7,746 nt of DNA from positions 1-7,746 of the forward strand of contig JAJZXT010000089.1 in the NCBI GenBank assembly GCA_021806355.1, in the 5' to 3' direction. Position numbers and translations under genes: made by a program. Positions 1 through 6,271 of this stretch are shown here, one piece after another (position 1 is the first letter of the stretch; the number at the start of each line of letters is the position of its first letter). A model generated the notes under the pieces. The model was given only the letters and a program-made list of their open reading frames with translations, did no database searches and had not been told where the DNA came from. The stretch is from Thermoplasmata archaeon (GTDB taxonomy: Archaea > Thermoplasmatota > Thermoplasmata > Thermoplasmatales > Thermoplasmataceae).

Positions 1-735
1 ATCAGCAGTTTTGGAATTTTCACCAGAATTGGATGCATCCTGGCCGGAAAGATGCAGCCCGCATTCTTTAAGGCCTGATTCCCACCACCATCTTCCCGCC
101 CTTTCGTCTTCCCCCGGCATAATGGCTCTGGTGCATGGTTCACATCCTATGCTTGGGTAGCCCTTGTCGTGAAGGCTGTTGTGTGGGATACTATTCTGTT
201 TGATAAAATCCCAAACATCAGATGAAGTCCAGTGAATCAGGGGATTGACTTTTAAAATACCCCGGGTCGTGTCTTTTTCTATCAATCCTAGAGTTTGGCG
301 GAATTTATTCTGCCCCGACCTTAATCCGGTTATCCAGGCTTTCTTTCCCGTCAATACCTTTTCCAGAGGATTCACCTTTCTAATATTGCAACAGAATTTC
401 CTGTTTTCCTGTGAATAGTAGAAGAGGTTGTATCCGGACTTATTTACCATTTCTTCCACCTCACTTGCCTCAGGAAAATAACTCTTGAGTTTAAGGCCAT
501 AAAACTTAACAGCCCTGTCAATGAAGTCATAAGTATCCTGGTGCAACCTGCCAGTGTCTATTGTAGCAATTTCTATGTCAAGATCCAGTTTTGATATGAG
601 GTGGGTAATAACCATGTCTTCGGCTCCAAAGCTTGAGGTAAAAACCACTTTTCCCCCATATTCCTTTCCTATTTTTTCCAGAATGTCTTCGGTCTGTGTA
701 ATTTTGCCCATGGTTTCATTGGTGGCACGGTCCAT
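1..735 (-). CDS. cysH: Adenylylsulfate (APS)/PAPS reductase, iron-sulfur type, 3' end outside window
   Basis: This gene encodes an assimilatory reductase that reduces APS or PAPS to sulfite plus AMP or PAP in the cytoplasm. All 245 codons from the ATG at 735 to the window edge are open, so only the extreme C-terminus is missing. Visible motifs in order: the nucleotide-binding SSFGAED loop (residues 34-40), DTGRLHQDTYDFID (60-73), the Cys pair C115-C116, C198-x-x-C201, and the catalytic ECGLH motif (C225). In the CysH family the CC...CxxC set binds a [4Fe-4S] cluster and marks the APS-reducing subgroup. A preference for APS is therefore inferred, because some such enzymes also use PAPS. The ATG at 735 was chosen because a TATA-like element lies about 30 bases upstream with no Shine-Dalgarno, fitting a leaderless transcript. 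The next in-frame Met is residue 9. It is divergent from the ComA-family gene, whose family consumes sulfite. Confidence 0.93.
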   Translation of the reverse strand, partial: MDRATNETMGKITQTEDILEKIGKEYGGKVVFTSSFGAEDMVITHLISKLDLDIEIATIDTGRLHQDTYDFIDRAVKFYGLKLKSYFPEASEVEEMVNKSGYNLFYYSQENRKFCCNIRKVNPLEKVLTGKKAWITGLRSGQNKFRQTLGLIEKDTTRGILKVNPLIHWTSSDVWDFIKQNSIPHNSLHDKGYPSIGCEPCTRAIMPGEDERAGRWWWESGLKECGLHLSGQDASNSGENSKTAD

Positions 736-761
736 ACATAAGTTAGATTTTGAGAATATAT

Positions 762-770
762 GAGATAAAG
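762..770 (-). promoter_or_regulatory. Probable TATA box of cysH
   Basis: On the minus strand this reads CTTTATCTC, centred about 30 bases before the cysH ATG at 735. That spacing fits an archaeal TATA box driving a leaderless or nearly leaderless mRNA. The match is modest, and an AT-rich alternative (ATATATTCTC, just downstream) is possible. Confidence 0.4.
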
Positions 771-772
771 TT

Positions 773-835
773 TACACGCATTTTGGTAGATGTATAAGTC
801 AATTTTACACACAAATTATTCTTTTATATACACGC
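773..835. repeat. Three TACACRC direct repeats in the cysH/comA-like divergent promoter region
   Basis: TACACGC (773-779), TACACAC (806-812) and TACACGC (829-835) lie in the same orientation on the plus strand. The first two share the longer core TTTACACRC. Start-to-start spacings are 33 and 23 bases, close to three and two helical turns. The first copy lies just upstream of the cysH TATA-like element, and the third directly follows the TATA box of the ComA-like gene. They are candidate operator sites. The role is inferred from position only, and such short repeats can occur by chance in AT-rich DNA. Confidence 0.4.
821..830 (+). promoter_or_regulatory. TATA box of the ComA-like gene
   Basis: CTTTTATATA is a strong archaeal TATA element centred about 30 bases before the ATG at 856. 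No Shine-Dalgarno sequence is present between it and the start codon, so the mRNA is probably leaderless or has a leader of a few bases. Confidence 0.65.
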
Positions 836-855
836 TTGTTTTTCATATTTATTAA

Positions 856-1842
856 ATGACAGGAAAATTTCTAGAGGACTATTTAGGAAACGTCAAGAGC
901 TGGCACAGCGGCGGATCAACAATGGTAATTGACAGGTTTGCAGCGGTCCCCTGGGAGAATATCCCCGACCTGTCTGAATACATCAGTTATGTTAAGATCG
1001 GATGGACTTTATCCATGTTGTTAACTGAAAAGAACCTTTCAGAAAGAATCCAGAAATTTAATGCATCAGGCCTGCCAGTTTCTCACGGCGGCACTCTAAT
1101 GGAAATGGCTGTGAAGAAAGGAAAGGCTGACGATACCCTGCAGCGCCTGAAAAATGCTGGCTTCAATATCGTTGAAATCAGTGAAGGTGTCAGTGAGATG
1201 CCAGTGAAAGTCAAAGAGAGGATTGCTGACTTTGTTCATTCCAATGGAATGCGATTGATGGTTGAAGTTGGGAAGAAGAATCCCAGAAACCAGTTGAGCC
1301 TTGAGGAAACTGTGCAGAAAATAAACGAATCTGTGGATCTGGAACCTGAATTCTTAATCGTGGAAGGGAGAGAATCCGGAAAAAGTGTGGAAATATTTGA
1401 CGACCTTGGTGAAATAAAGTGGGACTGGGTGAACCGGATACTGGAAGAATGCCCAAAAGAAAAGATAATGTTTGAGGCGCCACTAGAAAGGCAGCAGGTT
1501 GAACTGGTTATCAGAATTGGTGCCAATGTGAATCTTGGGAATGTTTCCTTTAGCAGTGTTGCTGCACTGGAGACGCAGAGAAGAGGCATGCGGGGAGACA
1601 CATTTGGGATTCTCGACACTACTGTGAAAGTTAATGGTCCACCCTCCAATAAGTTCGTGTACTATATTGTGGCAAATCATGGTCCGATTGACCAGTCTGC
1701 AATCATGGATATGACCGGGATCAACAGAAAAACTCTACAGACATCTTTGGAGGAATTAATCGAATCAGGCTTGATAAAATCAAATCCTGACAGAAGGGAC
1801 ATGAGGCGGAGGATTTACTCTCTCAACACCGGAATACAATAA
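856..1842 (+). CDS. Phosphosulfolactate synthase (ComA) family protein fused to a C-terminal winged-helix domain
   Basis: Residues 1 to about 255 match the ComA TIM-barrel family, which adds sulfite to phosphoenolpyruvate to give (2R)-phosphosulfolactate. In methanogens this is the first step of coenzyme M synthesis. Family landmarks: MVIDR (23-27), YVKIGW (45-50), GGTLMEMA (78-85), VEISEG (106-111), MVEVGKK (135-141), EGRESG (170-175), FEAPLERQQV (207-216), NVNLGN (224-229) and RRGMRGDTFG (242-251). Most positions I would expect to be conserved in the barrel are present, so the fold and probably the chemistry are retained. The protein is 328 residues, against roughly 250-280 for the usual enzyme. 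The extra part, about 262-328, reads as a winged helix-turn-helix: a recognition-helix region around 283-303, then GLIKSNPDRRDMRRRIYSL as strand, basic wing and strand. It may be an enzyme, a regulator or both. No other coenzyme M gene is visible, so comA is not assigned as the gene name. It is divergent from cysH. Confidence 0.85.
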   Translation: MTGKFLEDYLGNVKSWHSGGSTMVIDRFAAVPWENIPDLSEYISYVKIGWTLSMLLTEKNLSERIQKFNASGLPVSHGGTLMEMAVKKGKADDTLQRLKNAGFNIVEISEGVSEMPVKVKERIADFVHSNGMRLMVEVGKKNPRNQLSLEETVQKINESVDLEPEFLIVEGRESGKSVEIFDDLGEIKWDWVNRILEECPKEKIMFEAPLERQQVELVIRIGANVNLGNVSFSSVAALETQRRGMRGDTFGILDTTVKVNGPPSNKFVYYIVANHGPIDQSAIMDMTGINRKTLQTSLEELIESGLIKSNPDRRDMRRRIYSLNTGIQ

Positions 1843-1878
1843 TTTGGAAAAGAGAAATTCAGATGTTACATAGCTAAG

Positions 1879-1888
1879 CTTTTAGATA
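1879..1888 (+). promoter_or_regulatory. Probable TATA box of the coiled-coil protein gene
   Basis: CTTTTAGATA is centred about 26 bases before the ATG at 1910, in the 67-base gap after the ComA-like gene. This suggests the downstream gene has its own leaderless promoter rather than depending only on readthrough. Confidence 0.4.
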
Positions 1889-1909
1889 ACAAAGATGATT
1901 AGACAGTAA

Positions 1910-2500
1910 ATGGCAGATCATAACGATCTCCGGATGCGCCTTGATGCTACAAATTTCTACAGGAAGCTGAAATTCCTGAAGAACGAAATAGAAAGGTCCA
2001 GAGGAAAGATACCATTCAGCATATTTGCTGACCTGCTGAATCGCACTGAGGAGAAGATCAGGACCATGGAATATCCTATCTGCCAGATGACTAAAATCAC
2101 TGTTACGTTTTCCAATGAACTCAACAGGGAAATTTCCACAAACGAATGCATTGCGGGACTTGCTGATGGAAACTCCCTTGCCAACTACATCTTTTCAAGG
2201 TATCCTGCGGCAACAGACTATAAGATGGATTCCATGGAACTCACTGGGACATTGCAGAAGAATTATGCAGAAACCACCAGGAAAGAAGAGTCAACAGTGA
2301 AGTTTGAACCGACGCCGACGAAATCAACCCAGGACATTCAGGAAGAAGTCAAAAACCTCAACGAGAGAGTGGACAAAATGGAGAAGACCATGACTGAGGA
2401 GCTTCCGAAGATCAACAAGAAGATGGATGACCTCGAGGTGAAGATGGACTATCTTTACCACTTCTTTGTCAAAGAGAAGGATAAGGAGAAGAAAGAGTAA
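1910..2500 (+). CDS. Hypothetical protein with C-terminal coiled coil
   Basis: I do not recognise this 196-residue protein. It has no signal peptide or membrane segment and looks cytoplasmic. The N-terminal part (about 1-115) is mixed and probably folded, with a helical start (residues 10-52) and single cysteines at 58 and 80. A Thr/Pro/Lys-rich linker (about 121-141) follows. Residues about 142-190 form a highly charged heptad-patterned coiled coil ending in a Lys/Glu tail, which points to oligomerisation or a partner-binding role. The ATG at 1910 is supported by a TATA-like element at the leaderless distance, and the ORF has normal coding character. It follows the ComA-like gene in the same direction after 67 bases, so a functional link is possible but unproven. 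It converges with the GtrA-like gene. Confidence 0.75.
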   Translation: MADHNDLRMRLDATNFYRKLKFLKNEIERSRGKIPFSIFADLLNRTEEKIRTMEYPICQMTKITVTFSNELNREISTNECIAGLADGNSLANYIFSRYPAATDYKMDSMELTGTLQKNYAETTRKEESTVKFEPTPTKSTQDIQEEVKNLNERVDKMEKTMTEELPKINKKMDDLEVKMDYLYHFFVKEKDKEKKE

Positions 2501-2522
2501 GGCTGCCAATCCCCATTCTTAC

Positions 2523-2545
2523 TTCATATTCCAACACTATATGAA
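2523..2545. terminator. Small hairpin between convergent genes, possible bidirectional terminator
   Basis: TTCATAT (2523-2529) and ATATGAA (2539-2545) form a perfect 7-base inverted repeat around a 9-base loop, in the 47-base gap between two convergent stop codons. Archaeal termination mainly uses T-tracts, and none follows closely, so a terminator role is tentative. It may simply be a weak palindrome in AT-rich sequence. Confidence 0.25.
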
Positions 2546-2547
2546 AT

Positions 2548-2997
2548 TCAGACAATTCTCATTTTCCAAGTGCTCCTCATCTGAACATAATAATTGACAG
2601 GAAAAGCAAATGCTGACCCGAATATGTTTCCTATAAGCGGTGACAGGTAGAACAGAACGAACAGAATGTACTGTATGATAATTGCAATTACTGTGCCTGC
2701 CAGGTTCAGCATCTCGAACTTTATCATCCTGTGCAGGAAAGCCAAAGCTCCTGAGGTGTGTATTCCCCGGTTCTTGGTAGTCCAAAACTCGTCCATTGAG
2801 AATTCAACCGCTACTCCCGCAAGGAACGCTGGCGTAACGGATAGAAGATTGCTCAGACTGGCCATATGGAAAAGCACATAGGTTATGAATTCCACGAAGA
2901 GGAATCCGACAAATCCTGAGAATGCATATTTCATGGATAGATGGAAATTCTGTTCTATAATTCCCTTTAGAGTTCCATATGCCTCTCCACTTTTCAT
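2548..2997 (-). CDS. GtrA-like four-helix membrane protein
   Basis: This 149-residue integral membrane protein has four predicted hydrophobic helices at about 24-46, 50-68, 96-118 and 119-137. The order fits the GtrA family: a first helix after a short basic N-terminus (F29-V-G-F-L), a polar loop with EFWTTKNRG (70-78), the second pair of helices, and a C-terminal motif NYYVQMRSTWK (135-145) resembling the NF-x-x-x-R-x-W-x-F ending of the family. GtrA-like proteins are thought to help move undecaprenyl- or dolichol-linked sugars across the membrane for cell-surface glycosylation. In this organism the lipid would be dolichol-type, which is inference. No glycosyltransferase lies beside it here. 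The heavily sequon-bearing surface protein encoded upstream on the same strand would be a conceivable client pathway. The start at 2997 has a TATA-like element 26 bases upstream. Confidence 0.7.
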   Translation of the reverse strand: MKSGEAYGTLKGIIEQNFHLSMKYAFSGFVGFLFVEFITYVLFHMASLSNLLSVTPAFLAGVAVEFSMDEFWTTKNRGIHTSGALAFLHRMIKFEMLNLAGTVIAIIIQYILFVLFYLSPLIGNIFGSAFAFPVNYYVQMRSTWKMRIV

Positions 2998-3018
2998 AAT
3001 TAATTTATTTTATATGGG

Positions 3019-3027
3019 TCTATAAGG
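3019..3027 (-). promoter_or_regulatory. Probable TATA box of the GtrA-like gene
   Basis: On the minus strand this reads CCTTATAGA, centred about 26 bases before the ATG at 2997. A second AT-rich element (ATATAAAATA, 3006-3015) is too close to the start for a standard TATA position. Confidence 0.4.
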
Positions 3028-3062
3028 CTGATTCCTTGGAAGTTATGGCTCTGTGCCAATAA

Positions 3063-3104
3063 TAAAAATGTTAAAAAAGTGGATTAAAAATGTTGGATAA
3101 AAAA
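3063..3104 (-). terminator. Multi-T-tract terminator after the surface protein gene
   Basis: Just past the stop codon at 3113, the minus strand carries four T-tracts of 5-6 bases within about 42 bases (3099-3104, 3086-3090, 3073-3078, 3064-3068) and no strong stem-loop. This is the usual form of an archaeal intrinsic terminator. On the plus strand TAAAAATGTT occurs twice (3063-3072 and 3085-3094), a 22-base period, so the terminator may have grown by local duplication. It also insulates the GtrA-like gene downstream. Confidence 0.6.
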
Positions 3105-3112
3105 GAAGAAGT

Positions 3113-6100
3113 TTACTTTTTCTTCCTGAACATGTAAGCACCAAGGCCCACTATCACAGCTCCAACAGATCCGATTCCTATGTACTCGTAATCTGTCGTA
3201 GGAAGGCCGTTTGAACCCGTTCTGTTAAGTGAGACATTCAGGGAATAAGTCTGATCGGGCTGCAGGGTAATGTTCCTGTAATAACTGGTATACCCACTGT
3301 CCGTCACAACCACCTCATAGGAACCCCCTGCCAGTGATACATTGAAATGGCCATTTGAAACCGTAACATTCTCGCCATTGACAGTAATATTTGCAGCTGA
3401 TGGCAACAGGGTGCCCACCAGGTATGCGTAATGGTGGAAGGCTATGTTCAATGTTGTATTTCCAGTTACTGTGAACTGGCCGTTTCCATTGGATGTGTAG
3501 TAATCAGTGCTGTTGTGCACGTAATAAGAAATGGAAGTTCCATTGTACACGGCAATGTCAAAGTATTTTACTGAAACATTGTGCAGTGTTCCGTTAACAG
3601 AAACCTGCCAGGCGGATCCAGCGGGTAAGCCGGATTCAGTGAAGTTCACTTCGTAGATGGGAGTATATTTTGCTGTAGAAGAAGTGCTGTTTGCCCCGGT
3701 ATAACTGTATGTGCCGGAACCGCTGCCAACGTAGCCATTAACGCCAGCATAACTGTATGAGTATGTCTGGTAGGTTGCATTGACGATGTTAAAGGATATC
3801 GAAGTGCCATCAGAAGTCTTGGTCTGGCCGTTGAATGTGGCCGACCACGCTGCTCCGTTCAACAGGCCGCTTTCATGTATTGTAAACTGCGGCCTGAGCC
3901 ATGGCTTGGCGAGTGGATATTTATCAACAATTCCTGAATCATTTTTTGGTGTGTAAGAGGTGTCAAATATTCCGTCTGGTCCCGTGATATTCTGCAACGG
4001 CCCGGAGTACCGATCAGTTCCGGCAAATGCAGCATAATAGTTGCCGCCCACAGGATATGATGCGTTGAGCGAGATGTTTGTATTGGCACCCATGTAATTA
4101 TGCATTTCTATGGGAATCGCTGAGGCATTGAAGAAATCGTTATGATAGACCGTGGCATTGGAAACACCGCCTTGGAAGGAAATATCAGTAAGGTTGCCGT
4201 ACAGATAGTTCCCCATGATTGTTACGTTTTTCTGCAGTCCCCCCTCGATGCTGGCAGAACCTCCCGCTAGGCCGTCCAGAGTATTGTCAACGATATGTAA
4301 GTTTTGTAATGCATAATTAGCATCACTACCAAAAAGAATTCCCAGGGAGTTAAATGATATATTGTTGAAAGATACTGTTGTATTGTTCCCGAAGGAATAA
4401 ATTCCACCAGATGCATATATTGTATTGTAGGATATTTGAAGGCCAGTGTTGACGAGACCCATTATTGCCGGTGTACCTGCAAGACTAAATAAAACAGGTT
4501 CAATGACAGTGTTCCCAATGATGTTCAGGTTAGAGGCAAATTTTCCCTGGTAGCTGATCCCTACAAAATAATTATAGCTAAAAGGCGAAACCTGGGAAAA
4601 TTCAATGGTTATGGCATTTCCAATTATGCTGAGATTACCGAAATCACCCGGAAGTCCTGTAATGTTTCCTATGCCCGTTACAACCCCGGGATTCACCTTG
4701 TCGAATGCGAGAGTCACATTGTTGCCATTAATCATGTCATTAAATCCATTGACTGCAATTCCAGTTATAGGACCCATTGTTGAGTTCAGTTTAACAACAT
4801 TGCCGGAAACCAGAGTGTCTGTCGCATTGAGAAGGATTCCATATCCCCCCGTTACCTTCATGTCAAGGGTGTTCTCAGAAATAGTTACGTTGTCAGTATG
4901 AGTTGGTGTTGTAGATAGTTGATTAAGAAGTGCAGCAATTCCAGAGGAAAACCCGCCGGTAAGGTTAATCTCATTGCCTGTGATTGTATAATTATTGCCG
5001 AAGAATGCTATTCCCGAAGAAGCAGCTGATGAAGAAGAACCGGCAACGTCAGTAATATTCACTACATTATCAGTTACAGCAACATGGCTGTTGTACAGGT
5101 ATATTCCATTTGCCTCCATGCCTGAAGCATTTACGTTTATCTTATTGCCCGATATTGTCCCGGTAGTATTCGGGAAAGTTATGAGATTAGCAGGAGACAC
5201 TGACGCGCTGCTCCCATAAAGCGTATTATCCTTGAATGTCACATTGTGGTTGTTTTGGGATTCTGCAAGCATATTTGACATAAACCCCACCCTTGTATTC
5301 GACACATTAAGGCTGTTTCCTGAGAATAATGTGTTGTTTGCAGATGAGGCCAATTCTGTCGGGGAGCCAAATAACTTTGAATCCAAAACCTTGCTGTATT
5401 CGGCACCCATTACAATACCCAAAGAACTACCAAATGAGGTAAAATTGTAAATTGTGATGTTTGAGCTTTCTAATGTAGCTTGGGATGGGCTGGAAAGAAA
5501 TTCCCCTCCAACATACACATTGAAGAAATTGGAGTGAGCCACCGAATTGGAGATGTTGATGTTGTGTACGTTCTCAAGGATATGGAAGCCAAATAAATGC
5601 GCAGAAGCGGCCACATTGTTTATCATGTCATAAGAGGTATTGTTCAGGAATACACCACTGCTTGGTTCAAAGGGCATCTCGAACCTGGGTTCCCCGGGCA
5701 TACCGGAATTGGGGTTCGCAGAAGAAGCAATAAAATTATCAACCTGAACGTGAGATGCATTCATGACTGTAATGGCACCGATCTGTGAAGCATAAAATGG
5801 ACTGACGGAATAATTTTGTCCATTTAAAATTGCACCGCTGTGAAGGACGGTCAAGGTACCATTTATCCCTCCATCAAGAATATAAGAGCCACCAGATTGT
5901 GTTATGGGGATTGTGCCCGGATTTGAGCCTTGCAATGAACCGTTGGGTTCAATTGTTACGTTGCCTGTGTAAGTAAGTACACTGGGGGCAAAAGAAGGAG
6001 TTGTCATTTTGGCCTGTGAAATATCTGTCGTGGAAAAGCCCAACAACAGCATTCCGACAATGAAGGCGATCAAGAAAAACTTGTGCTGCACGAAGGGGAA

Positions 6101-6118
6101 TAATATTACATCACGCAA
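3113..6118 (-). CDS. Large surface glycoprotein: secreted beta-helix (NosD-like) with thermopsin-type repeats and C-terminal anchor
   Basis: This 1001-residue protein is predicted to be exported and anchored in the membrane. An N-terminal hydrophobic signal (about residues 13-36, ending near S-Q-A) is followed by a long right-handed beta-helix region (about 80-735) of irregular repeats of the N-x-I-x-G-N-x-I/V type. It closes with a NosD-like ending, GGNYYAAFAGTDRYSG ... DGIFDTSYTPKN ... VDKYPLAKPW. Two repeats with an F/E-S-G-L signature follow, near 748 (HESGLLNGAAW) and 825 (TESGLPAGSAW), as seen in archaeal thermopsin-type and other surface proteins. A PEGA-like domain (about 900-972) and a single transmembrane helix (about 977-997) ending RKKK complete the protein. 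More than 40 N-x-S/T sequons imply heavy N-glycosylation. No protease or cofactor site is evident, and carbohydrate binding, adhesion or an envelope structural role are all possible. The start is uncertain: 6118 is a TTG, and a GTG at 6091 gives a more typical signal peptide. Confidence 0.85.
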   Translation of the reverse strand: MRDVILFPFVQHKFFLIAFIVGMLLLGFSTTDISQAKMTTPSFAPSVLTYTGNVTIEPNGSLQGSNPGTIPITQSGGSYILDGGINGTLTVLHSGAILNGQNYSVSPFYASQIGAITVMNASHVQVDNFIASSANPNSGMPGEPRFEMPFEPSSGVFLNNTSYDMINNVAASAHLFGFHILENVHNINISNSVAHSNFFNVYVGGEFLSSPSQATLESSNITIYNFTSFGSSLGIVMGAEYSKVLDSKLFGSPTELASSANNTLFSGNSLNVSNTRVGFMSNMLAESQNNHNVTFKDNTLYGSSASVSPANLITFPNTTGTISGNKINVNASGMEANGIYLYNSHVAVTDNVVNITDVAGSSSSAASSGIAFFGNNYTITGNEINLTGGFSSGIAALLNQLSTTPTHTDNVTISENTLDMKVTGGYGILLNATDTLVSGNVVKLNSTMGPITGIAVNGFNDMINGNNVTLAFDKVNPGVVTGIGNITGLPGDFGNLSIIGNAITIEFSQVSPFSYNYFVGISYQGKFASNLNIIGNTVIEPVLFSLAGTPAIMGLVNTGLQISYNTIYASGGIYSFGNNTTVSFNNISFNSLGILFGSDANYALQNLHIVDNTLDGLAGGSASIEGGLQKNVTIMGNYLYGNLTDISFQGGVSNATVYHNDFFNASAIPIEMHNYMGANTNISLNASYPVGGNYYAAFAGTDRYSGPLQNITGPDGIFDTSYTPKNDSGIVDKYPLAKPWLRPQFTIHESGLLNGAAWSATFNGQTKTSDGTSISFNIVNATYQTYSYSYAGVNGYVGSGSGTYSYTGANSTSSTAKYTPIYEVNFTESGLPAGSAWQVSVNGTLHNVSVKYFDIAVYNGTSISYYVHNSTDYYTSNGNGQFTVTGNTTLNIAFHHYAYLVGTLLPSAANITVNGENVTVSNGHFNVSLAGGSYEVVVTDSGYTSYYRNITLQPDQTYSLNVSLNRTGSNGLPTTDYEYIGIGSVGAVIVGLGAYMFRKKK

Positions 6119-6130
6119 TAAATTAACTGA

Positions 6131-6140
6131 ACTTTTTATC
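6131..6140 (-). promoter_or_regulatory. Probable TATA box of the surface protein gene
   Basis: On the minus strand this reads GATAAAAAGT, in the 153-base gap upstream of the surface protein. A TATA box here would place transcription start near 6109-6114. That excludes the TTG at 6118 from the mRNA and favours the in-frame GTG at 6091 as the true start. Confidence 0.45.
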
Positions 6141-6271
6141 CAGAACTGGTTGGATTTATGAATTATTTTGGCGCATTGTAATATTTTTAGGGCGCTCCAA
6201 GAAGCTTATGTCTCCCATGAAATCCAAGAAAAACCGAGATGGCAAATCAACCCGGCTGGCTTTCAATTCCA

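Noticed and set aside
554..763. Plus-strand 69-codon reading frame near the left edge
   Set aside because: It is antisense to the well supported cysH gene, whose motifs (SSFGAED, DTGRL, CC, CxxC, ECGLH) are unambiguous.
1236..1649. Minus-strand 137-codon frame opposite the ComA-like gene
   Set aside because: It is a shadow of a gene with clear family motifs and shows a Ser/Pro/Phe-rich composition typical of antisense translation.
856..1842. Reading the ComA-like gene as evidence for coenzyme M synthesis and a methanogen
   Set aside because: No other coenzyme M or methanogenesis gene is in the window, and the ComA family also occurs in non-methanogens including bacteria and plants, so the gene name comA was withheld.
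4605..5450. Several plus-strand frames of 70-100 codons opposite the surface protein
   Set aside because: They are antisense to a repetitive Asn/Ser/Thr-rich coding sequence, which readily leaves open frames; no starts with promoters or recognisable domains were seen.
3113..6118. Possible CRISPR array or tandem DNA repeats in the surface protein gene
   Set aside because: The repetition is at the protein level (irregular beta-helix turns) with diverged DNA; no constant repeats with regular spacers are present.
6119..6271. Search for an RNA gene or small ORF in the largest gap
   Set aside because: No tRNA-like cloverleaf, strong hairpin or convincing short gene was seen; the gap is explained by the surface gene promoter and the 3' flank of the zinc-ribbon gene.
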